Source: Isochrysis galbana (lineage: Eukaryota > Haptophyta > Isochrysidales > Isochrysidaceae). From it: a DNA stretch of 64,000 bases. Under the pieces are notes generated by a model. That model made no database searches and was not told where the DNA came from. It saw nothing but the letters and a program-made list of their open reading frames with translations. Location: positions 2,378,234-2,442,233 of the forward strand of contig CM030932.1 in the NCBI GenBank assembly GCA_018136815.1, read 5' to 3'. Below, one piece after another: positions 44,836 to 54,563 of the stretch (positions are counted from its first letter, which is position 1; each line of letters opens with the position of its first letter). A program made the position numbers and the translations under genes.

Positions 44836-45443
44836 CCGCTTCTAAAACCAAGCATTATTGACGAATTTATTCTTGGTACTTCTACCCAAGCCCGCAAGGG
44901 GGGCCATATGTGTCTCAAAGGGCCCCCAGGGGCCGCCGAAGACCCCTAGAGGCTCCAAATATAGCCATATATACTCGAGACGCGACGAGCGTCTTCCATG
45001 AGGACTAGGCATGTACGAGGGTTAAGGCGGTTGTTTTCGCACCCGCCACTCGCCGGTCATGAACCGGCGGCTTTTAGCCACCTCTAAAAAGGTAGTGTAA
45101 CCTTCTCGCACGCATGCTACAATGGTTGGGGGGTTCTATCCTGCCTGTTTTCAGTCTGTCCAGTCAAAAATTTGGCTCCTATATGACCCCCCGGCCCTAA
45201 CGCCAGCACCCAATCATCAATTTTAGGCATGCAGTAGTACAAGGGTTAACGGCAACATATGCACCACTGCTCCGTTTGTTCCCTTCGTCCTCTGTTGGTT
45301 TGGTTGCCGTAGCCGTCGGTCATCATCTGCGGGCCTTCCGCCTTTCTTGAGCTCATGGGTGCTCGTGATCGCTGAATTGCTCAAGAATGGTACATGCATA
45401 CAACCATGAAAAAAGGTGTAGCATCTCAGATCAACTTCTTTGG

Positions 45444-46118
45444 TCATGTGAATCCTAGCCCTGTTTCGACGTAGCTCGACCCTGTTACAACAACTGCGCC
45501 GGTCTGGACATTCAGGAAGGGGGACTTAGGCTGAGATGACGCGCTTTCGACAAATGGTCTAGAAACTCCACTCGGACAGATCAAGCGTGAGAGAGCAAGG
45601 GTAAATCTGTTTATCATGGTGGCTTAGCAACCATCTCACCTCTTGCAGAGCCTTCATTTGCGGTCGGAACTTGAGAAATGCAAGGGACCTCCGATGAGGG
45701 CCCGTATAGTCCTGTTTAGATCTATAGCGCTCGAAGATCATGTAGCTCAACGGGTCCTTGTCCGATTGGGCGATTTCATACATATACCTACCGAGATGTG
45801 AGTTGGAGCGCCAGTAGTGAGAAACCCGAGCTCGGTGCCGAGAACGCAGTCGGGCTCTCGGCACCAAAATTCGCGCACTCACAGAAATGGCTCGTTGGCC
45901 AAGCAGTAGTCTGCTGCCTCGTGCCAGGCAGTGAGGAGTGTGTCTCTGCTTGCTTCGTCGCGAAAGCGAAGACCGACCGTAAGGACAAATGCGCGTTCTG
46001 TGCGTGACTTGAGGCGGCCCGTGTCGGTGCGCGGCCCGCCAAACGGAGTAAAGCGCACGGCACCGAGTGTGAGGAGTGCTGACCCGAGTGCGAACGCGAC
46101 GTCACGCGCCAATCCCAT
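45444..46118 (-). CDS. ABM-fold (antibiotic biosynthesis monooxygenase-like) protein, three exons
   Basis: Exons 46118-45883, 45787-45640 and 45530-45444 join at TTTCT|GTGAGT...GGTAG|G, GAG|GTGAGA...CTCAG|CCT, giving ~156 residues. The N-terminus MGLARDVAFALGSALLTLGAV is hydrophobic and may be a signal anchor. The core follows the dimeric alpha-beta barrel pattern: AFVLTVGLRFRDEASRDTLL, ANEPFL|YMYEIAQSDKDPLSY, MIFERYRSKQDYTGPH, then SLAFLKF and the ending GSSYVETGLGF. ABM proteins are small monooxygenases or heme-degrading relatives, or act in quinone chemistry; nothing here fixes the substrate. The intron-spanning ANEPFLYMYE block supports the first splice. The start is the first ATG after an in-frame stop, and an upstream non-coding exon is possible. 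Confidence 0.68.
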
Positions 46119-46240
46119 CGCGGGATCGCTCTCGTTGAGAGCCCTCGGTTTGCGCGACGCCAACCGACCGACGAGAGACAGGACGGATACTCGCACATGG
46201 CGTTAGAACTTAAAGCGACGTGGAATTCGAAACTCGAAAC

Positions 46241-46320
46241 TGTCAGAGTTTTCTTGTTGTCCTAGTTTAATCCTAGTACTGAGGAACCGTGGAACCGTGC
46301 CTCATCGGCAACGGAGCCCC
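46241..46320 (+). repeat. Copia LTR fragment (solo)
   Basis: TGTCAGAGTTTTCTTGTTGT to GCAACGGAGCCCC matches 10441-10512, with an 8-base GGAACCGT duplication. No copia coding sequence adjoins. Repeat R2 follows directly. Confidence 0.8.
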
Positions 46321-46322
46321 TC

Positions 46323-46914
46323 AACTACTTTTATAAGTAGGAGGCCAATGGGGGCCTCGCGCCCCTCTCTCTCCATCGCAGATACCCCCTGGGTGGGCCT
46401 GCACAACCACAACCAACCTCAACCTCAGCTCTTGCTCCTGCTCCTCCCAGCCTCCCAGCGCTCCTGCCTACTGGCAAAGGCAGGGGCTGAGCTGACATCA
46501 CATTTGTCCAGACTCTCGCCGAGCGCGCGCCGCACGCCGCACGCACTCGCCTGCACTGGCCCCTAGTCGTACTGCCCCCACCACCACCACCACCACTGAG
46601 CACTGAGCCACAGACCACCAGACACCAGAGAGAGCCGCCAGGAGGGCACCCTGTCGAGTCGAGCGTAGCCGGAGGGCTCTGAGCCACTCCGTCGCGAGCG
46701 GCACCGGCGGCTAGCGCGGCGCTTTGGCCCTCCTCCCCGCCGGGAGTCGGGTGAATGAAATTCTGGATTGGGTCGGGCAACCCCATTTGGGCATTTGGGT
46801 GTCTCGATTGGGGATTGGGGACGAACGGCGAACGAAGGGCTGTGGGGCGGCGAGGCGCTCCTAGCTAGCGGCCCTCTAGTGTGTTGGGTTGTAAGAGATT
46901 GTTAGACCTACAAA
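46323..46914. repeat. Dispersed repeats R2 (46323-46600) and R3 (46651-46914)
   Basis: R2 corresponds to 26943-27210 and R3 to 1934-2195. Here they lie side by side, which suggests one longer element whose parts survive separately elsewhere. No trusted coding frame. Confidence 0.7.
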
Positions 46915-48371
46915 AAAACATTCTTGAAGGTGCCCGCTAAGCTACTAGTGACGCGCGCTCTCCCGCGCTCCCGCTACCATCGCCATCGCCTATACCCCTA
47001 CCTCTGCACCCCCGCCCGCTCCCCCCCTCGTTCCTTTTTCTTCGGTTTTGGGGGGTCGGCCCATGTACACTACTTTGGGCCTAGCGCTTGGGGGAGGGGA
47101 GGGGCAGGCTTCTTGCATTTGTACTGTGCCTGTCTCGGGTCCATCTCATCCCAGTGTGGGGGCCGGGCCTTTCGGCCTTCCCCTTCGGGATCCTCCCGTG
47201 GAGGCATATTGCCTGTTGTTATCCCTGGTCGCTGGGTCCGGTGTTGTTTTTTTTGCTGATGTATTATATGTTTTATGTTGAGGCGCTCTAGTACCGCTAC
47301 GAGTTTACTACTTGGAACTAAATCGTTGTCGTCGTTTGTTTCGAAAATTGGGCGGAATTCGTTGACATCTATACGTTTCTTGGGCTGGCGGCCCGGGTGT
47401 CGCAGCCGACGGACAGCGCTCTCTCGAGGTTCATGGAGAACTTGAGGCGGTAGCTACCCCATGCCGCGGCCGCGGTATCCGTCGAGTCAGACTTCAGCTC
47501 TTTGGGGAACTTGAGCCCGGTGTTTTTTTCCCGGTGAGTCGCCCGGCGTAGGTCGGTTCGCCTCACAGGGTTTTCCCTCATTTTTACTTGTGGGGAGTTA
47601 TAATGGGAGCCGGGGGTTTGCGAGGGGGGAGATTTGATGGGATGCATATGTGTATGTGTCTGTGCCACCACTTCAAGGCGTGCGGGCAGGTGCGCTGAGG
47701 GGTGTCGTGATAGTACCGGGCTAGTGGGAGTCGTGGCACTAACGCTCACTTGTTTTTATTATTATCTAGGCACGAGGCCAGAGCCGCGACTGCGACTGTG
47801 TAGGTGTAGGGGCCCAGCCCGGAGGCTTTCCCTATGGGAGGCGTACTGACGACGCCCAAGCCCACTTAGAGGCTGGCCACATGTGGCTGGAGGGAGGAGT
47901 TGGTCTGTGTGGCCATGGTGGCTATGGTGGCCGTGTTGGTGTGGGGCTTGCTAGTGGTGGCACGGGCCGTGGCTCGTGCTCACCTGGTCAGCCTTGGGTG
48001 TGGCTCTCGCGCGCTTCGGCGGCGCACCGTTGGTCGCGGCGGTGCAAGTGCACCGAGCAGCTGGCAAACTCTACATGGAGAAGAAGAAGGCCGTCCTCGC
48101 ACGCGTCACGGACCTAGCCACCCAAGATCAGCCAGGCGACGAGCAGAACGACATCGAGGAAGAGGGATGTGGGATGTGATAAAAAGACGAAGAAGATGAA
48201 AACTCAGCCCGCGTAGCTGTGTAGATAATGGGGGGCGGGGGGGGTGTGATTAGCTTTGTACTCATCATCTTCGTAATAATAATATTAGTATGGCTATCCA
48301 AAAAGAAAACATGCACGTGTTGACAACAACAAAAAAAAAACTGGCCCTCTTTTGACGGAACGCGACTTTAA
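46915..48371. other. Intergenic region, no gene recognised
   Basis: Several short frames exist. One plus-strand frame ends near 48177 with a helix-like RAAGKLYMEKKKAVLARV stretch, and a minus frame near 47500 reads GLKFPKELKSDSTDTAAAAW, but neither has support from motifs or splice joins. 48240-48300 is AT-rich. Confidence 0.35.
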
Positions 48372-48720
48372 GTCGGGACTTACTTAGGCCGCCGCCAGCC
48401 CGGTAGCCTGTAGGCATAGGCATAAGCGGAAGGGGGGAACGGATCACCGGGGGGGGGGGGGGGGGGGCACCGGCCACCGGACCATTTCTAAGCCCTTCAC
48501 CCCTATCCCCATAGTAGTGCACGGGGGGAGTCGCCTGATGGTGGGGGAAGGAGAAGGGCCGGGGGAGTGGGGGTGTAGAAAGTATGTTACCCCCCAGGAG
48601 CCAACGCCCCCCAGGAGCTCCCGGGGGCCCCCAGGAGCTATCGGGGGGAAACTGGGGCCCCCCGGGAGCTCCTGGGGGGCGTTGGCTCCTGGGGGGTAAC
48701 AAGTATGTTACGTGTAAGTA
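48372..48720. repeat. R1 fragment carrying a 115 bp foldback insertion
   Basis: 48372-48585 matches the 3' part of R1 (CCGCCAGCCCGGTAG, GGGGGGAACGGATCACCGGG, GTCGCCTGATG). At 48586-48700 it is interrupted by a perfect hairpin with ~42-base arms, beginning GTTACCCCCCAGGAGCCAAC and ending in its complement GGGGTAAC. AAGTAT flanks both sides. R1 similarity resumes weakly after 48700. Confidence 0.8.
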
Positions 48721-48798
48721 GTGGTTCCATGAGCCGCTGGGCCGCGAGTACGGTAAGAAAAGAATGAAGTTTTTTTTTTGCGGGGAGTGGGGTGTCCG

Positions 48799-51700
48799 AT
48801 GCGGCGCGTCTGCGGCGCCGACGAGGAGGAGCTGGCGGGTGGCTGGAGCGTGGCGGGGCGCGGGCTGGGCTGCGCCGTGCTGAGCCGTCTGCCCGAGCAT
48901 GTGGAGCTCAACATCGCTGCCGCATGCTCGCTGCGCACTCTCCGAGCCCTCGGGCTGCCGAGCGGAGGGAGTGGCATAGTTGGCCTTCGGCTCGAGAGAG
49001 CACAAGCCGCCACCGCCCAGGCCAAGCGTGGCGCGCAGGGCGCGAGCGGGCTTGGGGGCGCTGCCCCCGCCGCGCACGCTGCGCACGCTGCCCCTACACC
49101 CCATGCCACCCACGGCCCTCTGGGGCTGGAGGTTGCCGAGGGTGGTCTCAGGTTGTGGCCCCGCACGCGTCCGGCGGTGCTGTATGCTCTCTGCGAGGGC
49201 GCTTCGCCGCCGCCTCAGGAAGGTGTGCTTTACCTTTCGCCGCTGCTCTGGCGCAACCTTGGAGGTAGAGGAGTCGGATCGATGGCACATCCGAAGGACG
49301 CCAGACTCACGGTGCTGGTGCGCAGGATGGTGGGTGAGGAGGAGAGCCTCCCATTGCATGCGGGATGCGCAACGGTGAGCCTTGTCTCAATGCCACCCTC
49401 CCACACGCTGTATTGGCCGGCCTCGCTCGGCCACGAGCGGCTGAGTGCAGAGGCGCTCCGCGCGCACTTCAGCGTGCGGCGAGTCCTGTGCGAGGGCGAC
49501 GTGTTTGCCGTGCCATTGCCAAGCCACCCTGCAGCGCATCTACGGGGAGAGAGGGGATATGCAAAGGGTGGCGAGGTCAACATGGGAAGCTGCAGCGAGA
49601 GCGATGCGAGCGACGACGACATGGCTGCTGTGACCGCGACGAGCGGCACGCCGGTCCTCCTCTTTGTCGTGCACGCACTCGAGGGCCGCGACAGTGAGGC
49701 GGGCAGCAGTGGTGCTTCTGTGGGCATGGTGATGCACAGTGTGGAGCGAGGCTCGACAACTCTCGTCCAGCGGAAGGCGACATGCCTCGGGCCGCCCGCA
49801 GGAGTCTGGCGCTACCTCGCCACGCCTTCAGCGCCTCTACCCCAATTCGAGGGCGAGGCTGCGCAAGACATCCGTAGGTGCCTCCGCCTTACGTGGCACC
49901 AGCCGCGCGAGCTCCATGCATCCGCAACATCGCACTACAAGGCCGGACTTGCCGAGCTCAAGGACGGGTTTGGCGAGGCTCTCAACGCAAACGTGCTCCT
50001 CTGCGGGTCCAGCGGCTCGGGCAAGCGAGCGCTCCTCGCGCAGATGGCCGATGAAGCGGGAGTACATCTGTTGGAGCGGTCGCTCGCCTCGCTGCAGGGC
50101 CTGCCCATCCTCGCAGCAGAAAATGAGGCATCGGCGGCTCGCATGCTCATTGCTTTGGTCAACGAAGCCGCTGCACTTGCAGAGCCGTCTGTGCGGTGCG
50201 TCGAGGGCGAGCATTTGCCGGCTGTAGCGGCGGAAGCCGCCGCGGCAGCTGCCTGTGAGCCGGTTTGTCGCGGCCCTCTCCGAGAGGAGGGGGGGGGCCG
50301 AGCAATGGCGGGGCCGAGTGGTGATGTTGGATGTACCTCATTGCCACCGGCGCCTTGCTTGTTGCATCTCCGCCGCCTTGACTTGCTGCCGAACGACCCC
50401 GTATCCTCTGGGATATGGGCGCGTGCGCTCCGTCAAATGCTCCACCAAGCGTCCCATCGTAATGTCGAGGCATCTACGAAAGGGCCTACTCTCGTGAACG
50501 GAAACGACGACGATCACTGCGGGACCAACCATCACTGCGGGACAAACCATCGCAAGGTGGTCGTCGTGTGCAGCTGCCGCGACCTCGCAGCGGTGCCCCT
50601 ACATGTTCGTTCAGCTTTTCACATTTTGAGCATGATGCCGGAAGTTTCGGCGCTGCCCTCCGCGTTAAAGCTCGCCGCGCTGACGGATGCACTTGGCGGG
50701 AGTGCTAGGTGGCACAGGCCGTTTGACACAGGTGCCGAGGACATCGTCTCGAGAAATGGAGAGGGTTTGGCCGCTCGAGCACACACAGGGGGGCATGCGA
50801 CATGTGAAGTGAGACCAATCAGGTGCGCGGAGGCAAGGTCGTTGGTTGCCGACTCTGCGACCGGAGCGATGGTGGAAGCCCTGGCGTCCGAGGCAGCAGC
50901 CTTGGTGGCTGAACAGCCGCGCTTTGGCCCTTTCGAGTGGCGGTTGGTTTGTGCCGAGGCCGACATCCTCGCTCGGCAGGCCGGCTTCTTTGAGGCATAC
51001 AATGCCATGGTCAGCGCACCTAAGGTCTCGCCACAGTGCCTCACACTTCCTACCAGCTCACCGTTCGAGCAATCATCCAACTCCCCGCCGGCCCTAAATA
51101 AAAGTTGCGCCGGCGGTGGCGTCGCACGAGCTTCGGCGACATCTCATATGGACGCTGCCTTTCTGCGCGAGGCCGTGCGCCAACGCTTGCGCCGCGTCGG
51201 GGAAAGCATCGGCACGCCAACCGTTCCCGATGTTCGCTGGGAAGATGTTGGTGGCCAGGACGAGGCCAAGCGAGCAATTCTAGACACGATAGAGCTGCCC
51301 TTGCGCGCACCGCACCTCTTCGGCCATGGGCTCAGATTACGGTCTGGGCTACTCCTGCACGGGCCACCTGGAACAGGTGCGAAACGTAATCCCCTTGCTC
51401 ATGCGCTCCCTAGGGCCCCCACGTGAGGGTCCTCAAGCCAACACGATCTTCGCTGCCCTCGGGAAATACAGCCGTCTTTCAAACGTCCCCACCCCATTCG
51501 TGCGGTGTTTCGCAGGCAAGACCTTGCTCGCCAAGGCAGTCGCAAGCGAGTGCGGGCTTCGCTTCCTCTCCGTCAAGGGCCCGGAGCTCATTTCCTCGTA
51601 TGTTGGAGAGTCGGAGCGGCATGTACGGGAGCTCTTCTCGCGTGCGACGCTCGCCTCTCCTTGCGTCCTCTTCTTTGACGAAATCGACGCGCTGGCACCG

Positions 51701-52537
51701 GCACGGGGCGCGGCAGGCGATGCGGGGGGCGTGATGGACCGCATCGTTTCGACTCTTATGGCAGAGCTCGACGGGGCAACGTCGAGGCCGCACCTATTCG
51801 TGCTCGGCGCGACCAATCGTCCGGATATGCTTGATCCTGCCCTGCTCCGGCCAGGCAGACTCGATGTCCTCGTGCGAATTGGCCCGCCTGCCGACCGCAC
51901 GCAACAAGAAGCAGTCTTACGCGCTCTCACGCGCAAGTTCACTCTTGCTCCCGACGTTTGTCTGAGCGCGATTGCTTCGCGCTGCCCGACTACCTTGTCG
52001 GGGGCAGACTATTACGCCATCTGTGCCGATGCTGTGCTCGCCGCGATGCGGGAATTGATCTCCGATCAAGCCGCTTGTGAGGCAAAGCTTGACGCCAAAG
52101 TAGTCGATGACTGCGTGGACGTTGGCACCCTAGCAACTGTCGAGCACTTGGAGGAGAGCTTGGATGACGATGGCGTGGTGGAAAGAGGATCTGGAGGTGC
52201 CGATGGTAGGGTCACTTGCGACGAACACGAAACGACACGATCACAAATAACCGTCTTTGCTCATCACTTTGATGCTGCGCTAGCGAATGTGCTCGGACAG
52301 CCGGTGAAATGGGGTGCTGGCACGAATGAGCCTCAACATGAAAGCGGGAGGCAGCATACCCTTGATGGCAAGGGTGCTAGCGACGAGAGCAACGGAAGTA
52401 TGCTTCACAATACCAACGGATCGAGCAAGAAAACTGGCCAGTGCGGACAACGACGTGAAGGTAAGGTGGGGATCACGCTGCCCGCACTTGCAGCAGGCTC
52501 TCTTCGCAGCCTCAGCTCTACTGACTCTGATCTCTAG
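48799..52537 (+). CDS. PEX6: Peroxisomal AAA ATPase PEX6
   Basis: Two exons, 48799-51376 and 51516-52537 (139 bp GT-AG intron), ~1199 residues. The PEX1-PEX6 motor extracts ubiquitinated PEX5 receptor from the peroxisome membrane. The N-terminal ~380 residues are divergent. A degenerate first AAA module shows [21 protein letters not shown] near 395 and lacks a clear Walker B, as usual for PEX6 D1. The second AAA module is strong: [38 protein letters not shown] with the intron inside Walker A (residue ~860), [16 protein letters not shown], Walker [55 protein letters not shown]. The first in-frame ATG is 48799. The C-terminus continues ~150 residues beyond the AAA lid with low-complexity sequence. 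PEX1 is the alternative, but APARGA...GGVMDR is PEX6-like. Confidence 0.93.
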
Positions 52538-52569
52538 CTTTGGTTTGTACTTAAGATGACGTCGATGCA

Positions 52570-52797
52570 CATATGTTACCCCCCAGGAGCCAACGCCCCC
52601 CAGGAGCTATCGGGGGCCCCCGATAGCTATCGGGGGGAAATTTTTTCCCGATCGCCAACAGCCCCCCCGAGAGCTATCGGGGGACCGAGAAAATCCCCCG
52701 AGAGCTATCGGGGGATAGCTCCTGGGGGGTGCCGTAAGCGGATCCCCCGATAGCTATCGGGGGAAGAGGAAATCCCCCGATAGCAAACAGGGGGGTT
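52570..52797. repeat. Array of CCCCCGATAGCTATCGGGGG-type palindromes behind PEX6
   Basis: Begins ATGTTACCCCCCAGGAGCCA, the same sequence as the arm of the foldback at 48586. It then carries a series of palindromes built on GAGCTATCGGGGG/CCCCCGATAGCTC; CCCCCGATAGCTATCGGGGG is near-perfect at 52609 and 52743. It starts 33 bases after the PEX6 stop and so probably lies in its 3' UTR. Confidence 0.88.
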
Positions 52798-52810
52798 CCT
52801 CCTCTCTTTG

Positions 52811-53250
52811 GCAACTAAGTTTATACTTAGTTCAGCATGGGGGGGCGCCTCGCGTCCCCCCTCTCAGGCACCAATTCCCCTCCGGGGGGCCTGTCGGTCA
52901 ACCCCAAGCTCTGCCTTCTGGCATGAGCAGGGCATTCATCACAACAACCCAGACCCCCAGTGGGCGCGGGTCGCGAGCCGCACTCCCAGGCCCGCATGGG
53001 CCTGCTCTCGTACCGACTCCCCCCCCCACCCCTGGTCGCCAGGCAGACAGGGGCCTCAGGTGGCACCCAAGGCCAGCGAGGCGAGCGAGGGAGAGGCAGG
53101 GGGGGCCAGGGGCTGAGCCCCAGCCTCCACTGCCCCCTGAGCTGCCCTTGCTGGCCCACTGGGTGCCCCTGAAGGACCTCTGAGAGCAGGCCGTGGCGCG
53201 CCGCATGGCGACGCGCCGCAGGGAGAGAGGTGGAAGAGAGCGAAGCGAGG
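52811..53250 (+). repeat. R1-related repeat, diverged
   Basis: Starts GGCAACTAAGTTTATACTTA, then TTCAGCATGGGGGGGC. Around 53040-53160 it shares AGGCAGACAGG, GCGAGGGAGAGGCAGGG, CCCCAGCCTCC and TGCCCCCTGAGCTG with R1. It ends close to the start of the small ORF at 53282. Confidence 0.6.
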
Positions 53251-53281
53251 GAGAGGGGGGGATTTGCACCGTCTTGCACTC

Positions 53282-53687
53282 ATGTCGATGCTCACGCGCA
53301 ACGATTCCTCGCAGTGGAAATCGCTGCTTTCGATGGTCGTCTCCGGTCTGGCGAGCATGATCCACTTCGACTCGCTCCCGGATGTGCAGCAACTGTACAA
53401 GATGTTTTCCGCCGTCAACGGGAAGCACCTTCACGTGAAGGACGTCGGTGACCTCCTGAAGGGCGCCAAGGGGATTGCACCGGCGGGGATGGTGGAGGCG
53501 GCTCAAAAGTTGGCGAGCTCCTCGGTGCAACCCACAGAGGTACTCAGAGGGTTGGTTTAGAGGGTTGGTGGACGGCATCACCGAGACGATGAGCAGCGAG
53601 GACCGCAAGGGCGTGCTCGAAATGGCCAACATCACGAATGCGCGCCGCAAGAACGCGCAGGCCGCGCTCAAAAGCGCGATCGGCTGA
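53282..53687 (+). pseudogene. Small hypothetical protein gene with a 13 bp frameshifting duplication
   Basis: The first frame, starting MSMLTRNDSSQWKSLLSMVV, reads as a soluble helical protein (SLPDVQQLYKMFSAVNGKHL, LKGAKGIAPAGMVEAAQKLA). It stops at 53558 because AGAGGGTTGGTTT and AGAGGGTTGGTGG stand in tandem (53545-53570). A second frame continues DGITETMSSEDRKGVLEMAN to the stop at 53687. The second frame picks up where the first is cut, so the duplication (or an assembly error) most simply explains the break. I recognise no family. It sits directly after an R1-related repeat. Confidence 0.5.
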
Positions 53688-54563
53688 GTCGTAACCGAGG
53701 GCCTTGGGGCGCGGAGGAAGGAACGCAGAGCAGCCCATGGATTGTAGCTGTTTCTTCAGATTACGACGAATACCGGGATGCACAAGATTAGATATGAACC
53801 TCGCGGGTTTTCCGTTGAATCCCGCGGGTTTCCCGTTGAATATCTCTTCGAACAGGTTGATGTAACCATCAATGATCTGATCGGCGGGGAGCGGAGGAGG
53901 GGGGCCTCTCTGTACCTCGCGTTGTAAATCACTGATTTACAACGCGACTCACATGCGGGGGGGGGGCTGCATTTTTGACCGTTCTCCGATGCCCAAGAAA
54001 AAACTCCTGGGGGGGCTTACCTGCCGCCATGAAAAATTGCCGAGGAAAATGGTGGGTTTTACCCCTTTCCCTTCCCTCTGCACACGTGGTTTTAAGTTTA
54101 AGAGTACAGCGACTTAGGTGCCACCCGGGGGGGCCGGTGGGGGGGGGGGGGGGCGAACGCCCTCTAGCCTTTACTTGGGCTCATCATAACTAGTCGTAGC
54201 AGAAATCTCGGCGTGCAGCCCAAATTCGGAATCAACAGATTTCGTCTCTCAGCGTCGAGCATGCAAGAACGAGAGAGTAGCGTCATTTATGTGGCGGCAG
54301 ACTTTACGCTGGCTGTGCAATAAGACGATTAATCCACGAGGATAAGAGGATGAGGGCGAGGACGACTTGAAGAATATCCTCACGACACTCATGGGATACA
54401 AGGATGGCAATGCATGCGGCGAGCATGCATCATGCAGAGGGCTGCAAGTCCATGCCACTACCACCTCGACCGCAACATATCCACCGCAACATCGGTGCGG
54501 CTATTGTGCAGCCAATGCCGCCTCGTGGCGGCTGCTATTCCCCTCCATGCCGCCGGTCCCAAA
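53688..54563. other. Intergenic region
   Basis: 53800-53835 has TCGCGGGTTTTCCGTTGAAT-type sequence twice. A G-rich run lies at 54122-54153. No gene; this is the 3' flank of the channel gene. Confidence 0.4.

Noticed and set aside
45050-45068. tRNA-like hairpin CGCCGGTCATGAACCGGCG
   Set aside because: Only one short stem; no T-loop, acceptor stem or anticodon arm can be drawn.
47881-48199. Possible exon ending in KKKAVLARVTDLATQD
   Set aside because: No upstream or downstream exon, no family resemblance.
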